Assembly (NCBI GenBank): GCA_038503035.1
Contig: JAVSML010024328.1
Location: forward strand, 109,223-173,222
Source of the DNA: Crocodylus rhombifer
Lineage: Eukaryota; Chordata; Crocodylia; Crocodylidae
Direction: 5' to 3'
Length of the DNA stretch: 64,000 bases
Part shown: one piece after another, positions 35,252 to 47,782 of the stretch
Layout: each line of letters begins with the position of its first letter
How positions within the stretch are numbered: the first letter of the stretch is position 1
Notes under the pieces: generated by a model
Database searches by the model: none
Told to the model about the DNA's origin: nothing
What the model saw: only the letters and a program-made list of their open reading frames with translations
Position numbers and translations under genes: made by a program

Positions 35252-36545
35252 TAACTATTGAGTTACTATTGAGAACTATTCAGTTTTGTGCCATTGCCAA
35301 GCTTGGTTCAGGGACTTAGAAGAGATGGCTAGTAGTTTCTAAACCCTTAGCAATGTTCTCAATGCCAGGTAGAGCATGGGCCCTCTAAGCTTTATGACTT
35401 CTGGGATAAGCACAGGAATACCACAGCTATGCTTCTTACTACCCCTCCCCACATCTTTAGGCAACCAGAAATGTCCCTGCTATTACTCTTGCACGGAAGC
35501 TTTCCTGAAGTGAGCACAGGGCCTACTTAGTACCAGCTAGAGAGGTCTCCTGTATTAAGAGGAGCAGCATTTGTGGTCATTTCATAGTCACTTTATGAAG
35601 TATATATACAGTCAGTTGGCTGTAATGCAAGGGTGAATCTTCCCAAGGAGTTTCACAGAAGATTCACAGATTCACAGTTTGATTCAATTGAGTTATACTG
35701 GCATAAGATGGAGGGAGTGTGATCAGAGAAAGATATGGAATAATGCTATTTGTGTTCAAAAGCCGCAGCAGTCAGGTCTAAAATATAACAGTTCTCCCCC
35801 AAATTAGCGGCAGAGCCATATCCATAGAAACAGCTTTTGGCTGTGTATAGATGCCTAAGTCCAGCTCCCTTGTTTGTCTAGATTGTTTCCCTGTTAGTCC
35901 CATCCCATCATCTACACGTGTGTAAACCAGGAATAACCCATTAATGCAGAGCTAAATAGGATGTTTGAGCTCAATGATCCTATGCCCATGAGTAGAGAGC
36001 AGCATTAGGCTCAGGGGTCAGCATTAGAAAGTGACTTCATCTGCACAGAATAAAGCCATTAAACATGCATAAGAAAAGGTTTTGCTATTTTTGACAGGTT
36101 TGTCTCAACATTGTGAACACCAGGATACACACAAAAATATACAGCCTGTTGAGGTTCTATGGAAACATTTCAACTCCCGGCTGAATTAAAAACAAGGAGG
36201 TATGAATGCTTCCTGCACCCACCAATCTGAAAAATCACTGGGAAAAAAGGGTTAAAAAAAAAGAAAAAGTCAGAGTCCTCTGCAATGTGCTCTGCCTTCT
36301 GTACCCTACAGACTATCCTGATGGAAGTCAATGTCAGAGAATGCACTGCTTGTTCACCCTAGTAATTAAATAACATTATCTACTGCTGCTAATTGTGCAC
36401 TTGGAAATTGGTTCAGAATGGAACTGGGAAATGTGAAAAGGCATCTGTCCTCTTGAAGTTGAATCTAAGGACAAATTACAAGGGCAGGGCTATGTTTTAG
36501 AACCTTTTTAGACTGAAGCCAGCCCTCAGAAAATACCAGCTCTTG
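35252..36545. other. AT-rich single-copy DNA
   Basis: A CATCTACACGTGTG motif at about 35910 hints at a MITE end, but no partner was found. Otherwise empty. Confidence 0.35.
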
Positions 36546-36807
36546 GGGCATTTGTACATGTGCTTTGGGAGTGGGGGTGGGAGGGAGGGTGCTTTAATTA
36601 GAGCAGCTCTTGGAACTTGTCAAATGAGCTTTAGTTAAAGCACCCCTGCCACCATTTTTCAGCACAGGGACACTGATACACATGATGCTGGAGTCTGCTG
36701 GAGTGCACTAATTACCACGCTCCAGCAATTTCAATTAATTGAGTCTTTTCTGACACACTATAATTACAGTGTGTTAGAGCAGCCTCACTCCACATGAATA
36801 GGTGCCC
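36546..36807. mobile_element. Foldback MITE, copy 2
   Basis: It has the ends GGGCATTTGTACATGTG and, read inward from the right, GGGCACCTATTCATGTGG. The flanks are TTG on the left and TTA on the right, one mismatch. The interior shares TTGTCAAATGAGCTTTAGTT and the following CCTGCCACCATTTTT block with copy 1 at 1945-2282, in the same orientation. Confidence 0.7.
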
Positions 36808-36810
36808 TTA

Positions 36811-38300
36811 GTTTTCACTCTTTTTTGACTACAGAAAAATTACACAGCAGCTTTTCTGTTGTGAAGGACTTGGAAATAACATACTTATGAATTTCCATTT
36901 GAAATCTCTCAGTTTATAAATCCTGCTAAGAAGGCTAAGGCAAGGTCCAGGAACCCTACTTAACCAGATGCTCTGCAGACACAGAGAGCGACCCTACCTC
37001 AGGAGTTTAGCATCTAGCTGTTAATTTCTGTAGTCCAACCAAGTAACTACTTTGCCTCCTTAGGAAGACACCAACTGTCAAGGCAAGTAGACACACTCAT
37101 TACTGGGGGTCAGACTAGCATTAGTCCCCTTTGGTAGCAGTATAGAATGGGATCTGACAGTAATGCCAGGGGAAAGGTGGGGCCCTGCAGGTAATTCAGT
37201 GTTTGAATCTATCAAATATTATGGTCAAAGATATCCAGTATTTGGGAGTGCATTTGGATGTGGGTAGAAATTGGCTATTGGTACTTAACAATCTTGGGTG
37301 CAGACAGAAGTGCAACTCTCAGCTGTAACTCAGAACAGTTTCTGCAAAGCGTTCTGGGTTACTCCAGACCAAACAGGAGTTCACTGTTGGTTCTGGCTGG
37401 GGCTGGGAGCCCACAGCCAGGTCCCCATAGCAAGGGCCATGGGTCTCTGCCAGTACTAGCTGTTTTCACAATGGGAGAGGGTAAAGGCAGCAGAGGGAGC
37501 TTGTTCTTGGGGATCCCCAGCCAGTGCTGAAGGGTGAGCTGAGTGAATTGGAGGTCCCCTGCCTTGGGGCAGGGCTCTAATGCCCCTACCCCACCTTCCA
37601 GGGAAGACTGAATAATCCCAAACTGAGCTCCTTCTGCTCTCTTTCCCCCCTCCCATTCTGAAAACAGCAACAGAGTAGGAGCTTCGCGGACACAAGTTAC
37701 AAAAGACACTACATTTTGAAACATCCTTATCTGATACCTCATGCAATGAGGGGTTAGATTTTCACTTGACTGGCTATTTTTGAAGCTGTCTGCAGCCATG
37801 CACTCCATTTGGCCATAACTCTAAGCTACTTTCTGTGGCCAGATTGGGCAAAAATTGTCACTTCTGTCTGCAACTCTTTGTATTGCTTTGGTAAGTTTTA
37901 GATTCAGTTCTGAATTTCCTTGGTTTTACTCAGTTAGACTGAATAAAAAGGGATCTGCTCTCAATGTGATTTTAACATGACATTGTGTGGCTCCACAGTT
38001 ATTGATTTCCAAATGTACTCACTTTGTACATGAATGGTTTCCCTTTCTTCATAAGTTTTTATATTTGAAATGTTGTCATATTGACAATACTTTCAAGTAA
38101 TGTTCCAAGAGTGCAGCTTATTATGCACAAATATATTTTTGTTATCACTAGTCTCCCTGCTGCAGTGCTCACTCCGGGCAGCAGGTAGGGAAATGGCGGT
38201 GGTCGTAGGGGAGCTGCCACTAGGCAGAAGCATGGGGCTGAGGCTAGCAGGAGTACAGAGCCCAGGGTGGGCAGAGAGGCCCAGGGGGGCAGCAAGAGCA
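36811..38300. other. AT-rich to mixed single-copy DNA
   Basis: Frames between 37258 and 37808 overlap on both strands and show no domain. GC content rises from about 38150 toward the palindrome. Confidence 0.4.
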
Positions 38301-38319
38301 TAGAGCTCAGGTGGGCAGG

Positions 38320-38965
38320 GTGTGGGTGTGAGGGAGGGTGGGGAGGATTTGGGGACCGCCCCCACACACTCCCTCCCATGGTGCACAGCTGCAGCAGGCA
38401 GTGGGCACTCGTGGCCCATGCAGGTGCTGCTGCCTGGCAACATGTAGCTCTGGCCAGTGCTGCATGTGGTGGCAAGGAGCACAGACAGGCCAACCCACCT
38501 GTATCATGTGGGGCTCCCTGTGGTGCATGTGCAGCTCCCAGCACTCGTGCACTATGAGGGAAGCCCCCTGTGGTGGAGCTGGCTACCTTCCCTTCTCTCT
38601 GCCATGTTGGTCCCAGGACTCCACTGGGAGGTAGGGGGCAGGGAAGGCAGGAGTGCAAGGAGCTACACGGCAGGGGGCAGGGAAGGCAGCCAGATCCATT
38701 ATGTGGGGCTTCCCCTGGTGGCATGTGAGTGCCAGGAGTTGCATGTGCACCATGGGAAACCCCACATGATAGAGACAGGCCAGCCTGGCTTCATTCCTTG
38801 CCACCATGTGCAGCACTGGCCAGAGCTGTGTGCTGCTGGGTGGCAACACCTGCATGGGCCATGAGTCCCTGAGTACCCACTGTCTGTTGTTGCTGGCAGC
38901 AGGGGCTGTGTGCTATGGGGGGGAGTGTGTGGGGAGTCCCCACACCTTCCCTCACACCCCACAAA
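38320..38965. repeat. Second large foldback (inverted repeat)
   Basis: The left arm (about 38320-38620) matches the reverse complement of the right arm (about 38680-38965) with modest divergence and small gaps. Matching blocks include CATGGCCCATGCAGGTG against GTGGCCCATGCAGGTG, CTCTGGCCAGTGCTGCA, and TATCATGTGGGG. The arms are GC-rich and encode mirrored frames with no domain. No target duplication was located. Confidence 0.8.
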
Positions 38966-39137
38966 CCCCACACACCCACACCTTGCCTCCACAACCCCCC
39001 CACATATACATTGCCCCACATACCCTATGCGCTCCCACACACACTCACACTCCCTCACAAACTGCACATGCACACACACACTCCCTATACCCCACCATAA
39101 ACATGCACCCACCCCCACACCCCACTCACCCCCACAC
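38935..39137 (+). repeat. C/A-rich simple repeat
   Basis: Irregular repeats of CCCCACA, CACACTC and ACACCC run for about 200 bases beside the foldback. They generate long P/H/T frames that are not genes. Confidence 0.9.
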
Positions 39138-39247
39138 AAAATAGACAAGATTAAGACTTTATTTTTGAGTTATTATGTAAGCACCTCTATATACGCTACG
39201 CAAACACAAATCATGATAACAATATTTTTTGTAATAAAATTAAAATA

Positions 39248-40107
39248 TGAGGAACAGCTCAGAAGAGTCCCCTAGTGGCAAGAATGGGGAGGCTCAGCTG
39301 CCAGTCACCAGGGCAGCTAGAGTCACAGGTGCTGGGTGCTAGGGCAACAGGTGGGGCCAGCTGACAGGAACAGGCAGGGCCTGGCCCATATAAGCCCCGG
39401 CAGGAGGCCAGGAGGGCAGTTCCCCTTTGGCAACTGAGGGAGGAGGAGCTTGGCTAGTACAGATGGAGGGGAGAACTCTAACTGTGTGAGCATCCCTTGG
39501 TCGCTGCTGGAGTTGGAGTGTTCTCCTGGTAGGGATTGAATGTTGTTTGGCCGGACAGTCTAGCTTTTTATGTTATAGCCCAGGGGCTTTGTGTTTTTGT
39601 TTTTTAAGTGGAGGACCGGGTGAGGCTATTAGGGGTTGGAGGAGACCACATAGGGGCTCCATGGGGCATGGGGACCTTGGTGCCAGAGAGGATGCAGCAT
39701 TTTGTGGTGCAGTGACCCCAGCCCCAGAGCAAGGGGGCAGTGAAGCCCCAGGGCAACTAGGGGCTGCGATGAGCCCGGAGAGAGGGCTGCGAGGAGCGAG
39801 AAGTCCCAGAGCAAGGGGGGGTGGGCAGAGAAGCCCCAAGGAGGCAAAGGAAAGGCCCAAGCCACAACAGGGATTAGGTCAAAAACTACATCAATACCAT
39901 CTGCGAGGCTTGGGCTGCTGTGTAGGGGAGGAAAAGGAGCTGCAGATAGCACCCCCTGGCACCAGGGCGCAAAAAGTGTGCAGCATCCCGCTAATTACAT
40001 CAGTCAATTAAGATCAAAGCATGGCAGGCAAGTAAGCTGGCAGTTGGCCCATAACAGGAGGGCAGAGCCACCAATAGAAAGGCTCCAGTAGAAATACTCC
40101 TGTCACA
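39248..40107 (+). mobile_element. Solo LTR A (LTR family 1)
   Basis: It ends in CTGTCACA and is flanked by AAATA on the left and AGATA on the right (4 of 5 match). A TATA box, ATATAA, lies at 39388-39393, followed about 170 bases on by TTATAGCCCAGGGGCTTTGT, which is shared with LTR C. Its last 200 bases match LTR B (CATCTGCGAGGCTTGGGCTG). The left end TGAGGAACAG is worn against the TGTCGCAGGA of LTR C. No internal retroviral genes are nearby, so it is a solo LTR. Whether the parent was an ERV or a Gypsy-type element is not decided. Confidence 0.75.
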
Positions 40108-40468
40108 AGATATTTAACTTTTAGCATATGGTTTTTTTTTCTGGTTCCAAGATGGCAACCCTCCCCTCCCAAAAGGCATATTATTGGGGGCAAGGGTGGG
40201 GACTTCCAATAGCAAAAGTCAGGTGTTAGGGGTGGGACTTCTGGTCCCTAGTTGGCAATCAGGGGGATGTTAAGATAAATATGACAAGGTATCTTTAGTT
40301 GCACCTGCTTGAGTTGTGAAATATATTATTGTTTAAACTTTTTAAAAACTTTTTTCTGTCTGCTTTTGGTATTTGCATGGTCATCTATAACCTTGAACTT
40401 GCTTATATATTGTTTCTTTCCTTTCTTATCACTGAGAAGTTAGCTTATGTCCTTCTAAAATGACATAG

Positions 40469-41150
40469 TGTGAGCCCTCTTACCAGCTCAAATTAACTGA
40501 ACTTGGCATTAACTGACTGAATCAGAGTAATGAAATGATTGGATATGTTAGTGAAAGGTGATAAGAGGGGACCAATGGGACAGTGCTCAGCTGCAGAGCC
40601 CTTGTATTTTTAATGTTGGTGGACAGACCAAAGTAGGAGGCTGGGGCATGCCCAAATTAAGACACCAGTAAAAGACCAAATTAAGAAGTGTGCTGATGGG
40701 CTTGTCGGAACAATGGAATACGCTGGCTGACAAGATAAAATATGAACAGTATGATGACCACAGGGGACCCAATCAACAGTACCCAGAAACAGAGTCATCA
40801 GAGGATTGAAGTTAAAGCATAAAACAGGACAATCAAGTTAAGCATGTGCCGCCATCTATCCAGCAAACAACATCTGTCTGGACTGTGCCAGTCAAAGAGA
40901 CTACCCACAGACAACCACCCTCTTCTTTCAGGACTGCTGGCTGGAGTAACATCCAGGATTAGATGAGATCATTGGACTAAGTGTTTTTCTCTCTTGTATA
41001 TGAAACTACTAAGATAACATTTGTACTAATAAAGTTAGAGTTTAGTTAAGTTAAATGGTATGAGGTGTATTCCATGTTCACTCTGGGTTGATTATGCTTT
41101 AGCGATCCCTTAGCACCATTTAGTGAACAGCTGGTGTAGTAACAAGGCGG
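40469..41150 (+). mobile_element. LTR-like block with poly(A) signal
   Basis: It begins with TGTGAGCCCTCTTACC, has an AATAAA signal at 41028-41033 and a terminal GTAGTAACA. The layout resembles an LTR with U3, R and U5. Flanking duplications were not found and there is no internal coding region, so it could be a worn solo LTR. Confidence 0.4.
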
Positions 41151-43095
41151 GGCACCTGCCAAGGGGTGAAGCTACCCTTGTGGTCCTCAACAGCTGACCA
41201 AAACTCATTAAGTGGCCCACCAACCAAAATAATTACCCACCCCTGTTGTAGAAATCCCAAAGTAGATATGGGACAGATTCAGGGGGTACTCTGGAGCAGT
41301 TGCATCACCATTTGATTCTTGCTCCACTTAAAGTTTAAAACCAGCAGCCTGACGGTGGCAGCAGCATTTCTATTTTGGCAGAAATGAGTGCTTCAATTGA
41401 ATTCATGGCTCATTTAAATGACCTTGGTGCAGGGGCAGAGGTAGGTGTTGGTTGGGCCCCACCAATTTTCCCAGCACCAGCATGGGGAGAGTGCCTGCAA
41501 CTGATACTTGTCCCCATGGCAGTATAGAAAAATGACTGCTGCTGAAGTCTTTTGATGCTGAAGCCCCATGTCCATGGGCTGTATCAAATGGCTCCACAGA
41601 CTAGATCTGGTCTGTGGACTGTCACTTTGAAACCCTTGCTATAGGCTAAGACTCACTTTCCAGTCTAGGTTCCTAAGGTTTGGTGCCTTACTGGTTTTGT
41701 TTTTCAGAAGCACCAAGCATTCATCGCATCCATCAAAAAGAATAAGAATCCCTGAGATGCAAACCATTTCTTTGGGTGTCTAAATATGGATAAAGATGCC
41801 TGAATTTAAGCACCAAAATCTAATACTTCTTTAAATTTCTTTAAATGTCCCAGCATTCGTTGAACCCTTTTTCCCTGAATGAAATCATTGTGTGCACAGG
41901 AGTAACACATGGCCTATGCATCACTTACATCTTACTTAACCCTATTTTAAGGGCATTAAGTGAGACTTTAGGTCTTGATTCTATCTCCACACAAAAGGGC
42001 ATTCTACCCTATCTACCTGATATTATTTTTGTCTCTTGTATTTGGTGTATAATTGTTTGGTTACTTACTGTTGCAGAACTTTTTTTTCTTTTGTAGTGGT
42101 TTGTTCATAGCAACGCAGCTATGTTTTAACATGCTGTTTTCTCAAGGAGCATCACCATCAGCTTGAAGTTCCTTGAGATTTACTAGAGTCTTCCTTAAAC
42201 TTGTATCCCTACAACCCAGTGATCTGAACTGTAGTCAGATTTCCCCTAACCAATCTACATAACTGGGCAGATCCCCTATACATGAATAAAATCCCTTTAC
42301 CTAGTCTTGACAACACCCAAAATCAAGAATTGCAAGTCAGACCCTAAATGTCAAAAGGCTCAGAACCAGACTTTCTACATTCCTGTTTCCAAAGCTTTGG
42401 TGGACACACCAGATACTCCAGGTTCACCTCTCTTCTTCCCAGAGAATGAAATTATAAGAATGGAGAAATGGTGGGGAGCAGCAGAGAAGGTCTAATCCAC
42501 CTCTCACATCATGGAAGGCGGGAACCCTGTATTGCCAAACTGGTTCTTCTCTCTCCTCCCATTCCCCATTATAAAAGTAGTATGGTCTTCTCTCTTTCAT
42601 TCCTTTTCACTTAACCCCTTATCCAAACACTCCTCTTGCTCCTGGATGGGAGGGAAGTAACCCTGCTTGGCTCCTGCAGCTGCCCTACATGACTGCTTTT
42701 CCCTATGGGGCAGGGTGGTAGAGAAGAAAAGTAGTCAACCAGACACTCTGATCTGGGAAAAACTGAAAATTGCTGGAGCTCTGGAGCCATTTGGCTATAT
42801 AGAAAGTATGGCAAAGATCCAAATAGCATTATTTGTTAAATCAAGACAGCTGTTAACCCATCCATCTTGGCTCTCAAGAATGTGGCAGTACTGCTTTTAA
42901 ATAAAAATCTATTAGTTTTGAGTAATATTTCCTGTTAATGCAACATTTTGGATGATTTTAATGGTAAAATACACTGAGAATGTGTGTTCTACAGAAGGAC
43001 TACCCTCCGGCAGCAGAACCATTCCATGAATGTACCTAGTTGCCAGTCCTGCACAGTCAACCAGGATGTAAAAATCAGATTGTGACCTTCCTGAC
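41151..43095. other. AT-rich single-copy DNA
   Basis: No recognisable feature. A frame at 41845-42096 is hydrophobic but has no family resemblance and lies in AT-rich DNA. Confidence 0.4.
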
Positions 43096-44055
43096 TGTGG
43101 CAGGGCACTGTGTGTGCCTGCCATGTTAAGGGCCTGGAGCTGGCAGCCATCAGATGCCTAATGAGGGCAGCCATTTTACATTTAGGGCTGCCCATATAGA
43201 CAGGGCAGTTCGGCTGCAAGGGGTCAGGCAACAACATTGCCTGGCTGGAGAGCTGCTGATATCAACTGTAGGTAAGGGAGGAGCTGTAGGGGATGGTAAG
43301 GAGGCTCCTGGTCCTGGGTACGACCTAAAACTACACCCTGCTGGGAGTGGGTGGCCTGGTGGGGCTCCCAGTGGCATGGGAGCCCCCAGGAAATGCCAGG
43401 CCAGTTACCACCCTGGTGAAAGGTGGGTCGGGGCACCTTAACCCTTAGCCCCCACCACTGAGTGGGTTACCCCTTTTGTGTGAAGGGCCCAGAGCGTGAA
43501 CCCCTGGAGAGAGTGACGGGCTAGAGACTTGGACCTGATCAAGAGAGTACACTCGACTGGCCCAAGCTGGGGCCAGGACCAGGATGGTCAAAAGGGCCAG
43601 GGGCCCACTGTGAGGGACACCCAAGGGCCAGGGGTCTGAGGTCCCAACTGGCCTGGAGGTGGGCCAGGGCTGGTAGCCAAAGGTCCTGGAGGGACCACAC
43701 CCAAGAGGGGAAAATAGTTTCAGGGAGCTAGATAGCCTGAGTGAAGGCAGGGTAGGCCACCTGAATGGAGGCATCTTGGAGCAGTCCTGATAGAAGGATT
43801 CTGGGGCCTAGTGTGGGGCCAGTGATGATAAGAACAACTAGATGCCATCTGCAAGGCTTGGGCTGCAGCGTAGGGAAGCAAAGGAGCTGCAGATAGTGCC
43901 CCCCTGGCATCAGGGCAGGAAATGGGCAGCCTCCTGCTTAATTAACATCTATTAATTATACCAACAAGGCGTGGTGTGCAAGAAGGCAGGCAGTTAGCCC
44001 AAGAACAGGTAGGCGGGCCAAGGTTGAATTGGCCCCGAGCAGGCTGCCTGTTACA
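43096..44055 (+). mobile_element. Solo LTR B (LTR family 1)
   Basis: It starts TGTGGCAGGGCAC and ends CCTGTTACA, with a perfect 5-bp target duplication CTGAC at 43091-43095 and 44056-44060. A TATA-like CCATATAGAC lies at about 43191. The 3' 210 bases match LTR A, and the start resembles the inverted end of LTR C. The 5' two thirds differ from A, suggesting a subfamily with a different U3. No coding region is attached. Confidence 0.85.
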
Positions 44056-44065
44056 CTGACTTCTG

Positions 44066-44340
44066 TATCAAGCATAGGCGATGCATGGGGAGTCATGGGG
44101 GGGCATGTGCCCCCCCCACCCCAAGACTGACCCTTGCTTGCCAGGGACTGGGGGATGACAGCTGGTGTCCCCCCTGACAATGTAGGGCCACTGAGAGAAG
44201 CACTGCTGGCACTTCCAGGTTTGCCGCTGGGTTTCTGGGGAATCCCCTCCCCCCACGTGGTTGGCAATTGGCCACTGGTACCCTACCCGGGATCAGAAGG
44301 CACCAGTCACCCATGGTACCAAGCCTGGTATTAAATGTTC
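44066..44340 (+). repeat. GC-rich dispersed repeat, third copy
   Basis: It starts with GGCGATGCATGGGGAGTCAT and GGGGCATGTGCCCC, the same signature as at 20520 (minus), 28553 and 62446. The remainder is GC-rich and diverged. It begins 11 bases after LTR B, right behind its target duplication. Confidence 0.45.
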
Positions 44341-46899
44341 CCGTGGTAAAATTCTACTTAGTTATACTCATGTAACCCTAATCAGTCAGTTTCTGCTCTC
44401 TGATTATCCTGACCTAGGTATAAATCCACCGATGTTATTGACCCTCTGAGGTTGCAGAAGTATCACTGTGCAGAAAATCTGGCACCTCAGCTGGAACTCA
44501 GCAGTTCTTTTGATATACAGGACAGAAGAATCCAGCTTACTCTCCCATAGCCATGTTAGTTCTGCAGTACTGGCTGGACTTGAAGTAGTCTCTAAAGTAA
44601 ACAGAGTACACACAAAGACCAAATTTGTTGAGCAAGCCATTATTAAAAGTAATTTTTCATAAGTGTAATTTCAATTTTCTTTTTAAAATATAATGGTCTG
44701 TCTAAGGCAAGTAGATGCATATTGTACTTACAAATGCACCTGGGAGGGTGCATAAAACTAGATGAGGAAGAACAAAAAAACCCAACTTGTTTTGTTTTCT
44801 TTTGTGATGGGCTAATATTTATTTGAAAGGTTTCCAGTTCACTGCTCAGTATATTTCCACAATCTGCACATCCATACTTGAAAAGGTAATTTGAATTGTG
44901 ACATCTTGTTGTACCCAAAATAGACCGGACCACCAAGGGGAGGTGTCATGAAATGACATTTAGTAAAAGCTATTCTCTGTACCATTGCACTGTGCCCTGC
45001 CGTGTCCTTCATGCCAGGTATTGATCAGATCTTCATTCAATGCAAAAAGCCTCTCTTTGAGCCGAGGCTTGGAATGTAGTAATAAACTAGGTCATTGATT
45101 AGTTAGAAGTATGACAGACTACTTCTTCAATCATATCCTGATGTACTGTACAACTTGAGGGAGGAGAGCAGATGATGAATCAGGGCTGTGGAAGGAAATA
45201 AAACCCACACTTTTCAGATTTTTTAGAGACTTGCTGTAACCAAATAGCTAGCTAGCAGCACTTTCTGGAGTGAATTCAGTGCTATGTAAATTTTCAAAGA
45301 AGAGCTTCTGCATTTCCTAAAATAAAAAGGGAAATATATAAAAGTAGGACAAAGCTGCTAGGAATTGAACTTACCTAATTGCAAGCACCTGGGGAATTTC
45401 TTCCCCTGTGAACAAAGAATTTTAACGGACTACTCCACTTCAACATTCTGTCATCCTGTACATTTTGGAAATTAACTGTTAAATTTGCTATTGATGTCCC
45501 ATTCAAGGTGTTTAAGGCAGCATGGGTGTAAAGTACAGGAGGAATAAGGACAAAGGCCCATATTTTGATCTTTTTTTACATTAAGAAAAGTCTGGAGTAA
45601 CTCCTCTGACATTAGGAAAAGGGGAGGGGGGGTTAAAATCAGACCTATTTTTTTTTATTAAACTCATTCCCCAGATTTGTTAAAACCATTATAAAAAACA
45701 GTCATATGGCACATATTCTATCCACTAGCTTAACCCTTTATCCAGGATCTTCCCACTTGAAAAGAAAGAGTAATATTCTGGCCAAGGCTTCAAGGCCAAA
45801 ACTATGGTAGCCTTGGCCTTGAAGCCTCTGTTTTAGCCATTATTCCAGAACCCCAGGACCAAAAAGGCTACAGAATCTGGGTAACTTTGGGTGTTGGCTG
45901 TTTCTAAATGGTGGAGGGAGGGGAAGTCAGGAATTGTTCTGTGCTTCTGGTTGTCTAGGAGCAGACCCACAAGAGACTTAAATGGAGCATGTAATAAAGA
46001 TGATGAGCAATAGCTCCTTTCAGCAATAAGCTAAGTAATGGATATTTGGATATTTTTGTAAGTGGAATTGATTCTAAAATTTCAACCTAAAACAGTTTAC
46101 GTTTTAATTGTTAAAAGGTTGCAACTTTTCACGGAAAAAAAAGATTTTAATTTTAAATAGGAATTTTCAAAATAATGAGGAAAATTCTGGGTCACCATCT
46201 CTGTTGCCTATACCTTGTATAGTCGTTTATACCTGTGCAAAATGATTGCAAAGTAGATTGCAAAACACTATCCTGTGAAAATAGTGTAAATTACAATACA
46301 ACATGCTGGCCCATTGTCCCTTCCTGTGGAGATGCTTAAAATATTGTCATCATATTATATTCCTGCTAAATAGATGGAAAAAAGAAAAAGAAGGGTATTG
46401 AGATATAATTTAATAAACTTTTTAATGTGCTGAAATTAACTACCTTAAAACTGAGACGTAAGTAATGGAGACCTTTAGAACTGCCCTTAGCTCCAAAGAC
46501 ATTCATTTTCCTTTCTTTTTCAGTTTGTATCTGATTTAGCCATGCCATTCATCAAAGCTTTAAAGAGAAATGGTAGATCTGGACTGGTAAACTGTGTGTT
46601 AGATACCGTCAGTAACTCTTAGTTAGTGATTACCTACACACAGCAAGCATGACACTAGCGTAATAAATTACATTAAATGAAGCAGTATACTGGAAAATGA
46701 CCAAGGTTACCAAGCATTTTGACCTTAGGAATTCTTCCTGTGGCTAAAACAAAACTAAATTCTTTACATCTCTCTTTCCAAGAAGAATTCAGAATTCAGG
46801 CAAGTTGCTCAGGCTGAACATATGTGCTACTTAGATAACGAATCACACAATAAATTTATTTGGCTAAGTATAAAATCAGAAGACTTATAATAGAGAGAA
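44341..46899. other. AT-rich single-copy DNA with one strong hairpin
   Basis: No gene recognised. A perfect 15-bp hairpin lies at 45785-45827 and is listed separately. Confidence 0.4.
45785..45827. other. Perfect 15-bp stem hairpin
   Basis: AGGCTTCAAGGCCAA and TTGGCCTTGAAGCCT are exact complements around a 13-base loop. No wider repeat boundary was seen. The stem is shorter than a typical animal microRNA precursor. Confidence 0.8.
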
Positions 46900-47749
46900 T
46901 GTTATTGTTGGCATTGGATTTGGACCCAGCCCCTATACCTTTGTTCTGGGCGAGCACAACCCTCAGACTAACCACAACACCTGCTAGTTGATAACAGTTG
47001 AGTTTATTGATAAAGAGTGATAACAAAAAAGCAATAATACAAACAATCAAGCAATACTATATCTACTGATCCTAGGGCTGTCATCAGAGTCAAAGTACAT
47101 GCAGGCTTCACCCTGAGGCTCTCTCTCTTAGGTGTCAGCAGTCTGGAGATGGGATGATGTGGCCCACAACCCCGCTCTAGTGGGGTGCATGAGATGGGCT
47201 GCTGGCATGTGCCTTCTGTCCATGGCAGCCTCAGGGACCCTTCCCAGGGGATGGGGATGGGGACCCCTCTCAAGGAAGAGAAGGAGGGACAAGAAGGAAC
47301 AGGGAGGGACACTTTGTTAATCTCAAGTCTCTACTTTTGTATTCTCCTTCCCCCTTGATGACTCTTCATCCGTGGCTATCTCTGGTTGGTTGTCTCTCTC
47401 TGGTCACACATCCATGTAGCCTTCTGGGCATTCTCCTAATTTGGTCTGTTCCCCCAAAACTGGGACTCAGGCCCCACTCTGCTCTGGGGCCTTGTAGCTG
47501 GTGTCACTTATCTCATGTTATGGGACAGTATGGTACATATTTCCTTGGTTCCCAGGCTTTATGTCCTTGTTATGTTAAACAACCTGTCTGCCTTGAAGGC
47601 TGTGATCTCATGTTATGGCATGCTCCTCCTTAATTCTCAGGTGGAGTCCATCCATTGGCCTTGTGCTAGACAGCCCATCTGTTTCCAGGGCTATATGGAA
47701 CTCTGTGTCAGAGCCAAGCTCTTACAAATTAATTGACCCCTGCTGCCCA
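46900..47749 (-). mobile_element. LTR-like block, minus strand
   Basis: On the minus strand it begins TGGGCAGCAGGGG and ends AACAATAACA. A poly(A) signal AATAAA lies at 47003-47008, followed by about 100 bases of U5-like DNA. No target duplication was found and the outer limits are soft. Confidence 0.45.
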
Positions 47750-47751
47750 TC

Positions 47752-47782
47752 TTATATATATATATATACATATACACACACC
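47752..47782. repeat. TA/CA microsatellite
   Basis: A run of TA repeats passes into TACA and CACA repeats. Confidence 0.9.

Noticed and set aside
38806..39275. Proline/histidine-rich frames near the second foldback
   Set aside because: They come from the C/A-rich simple repeat and the mirrored arms.
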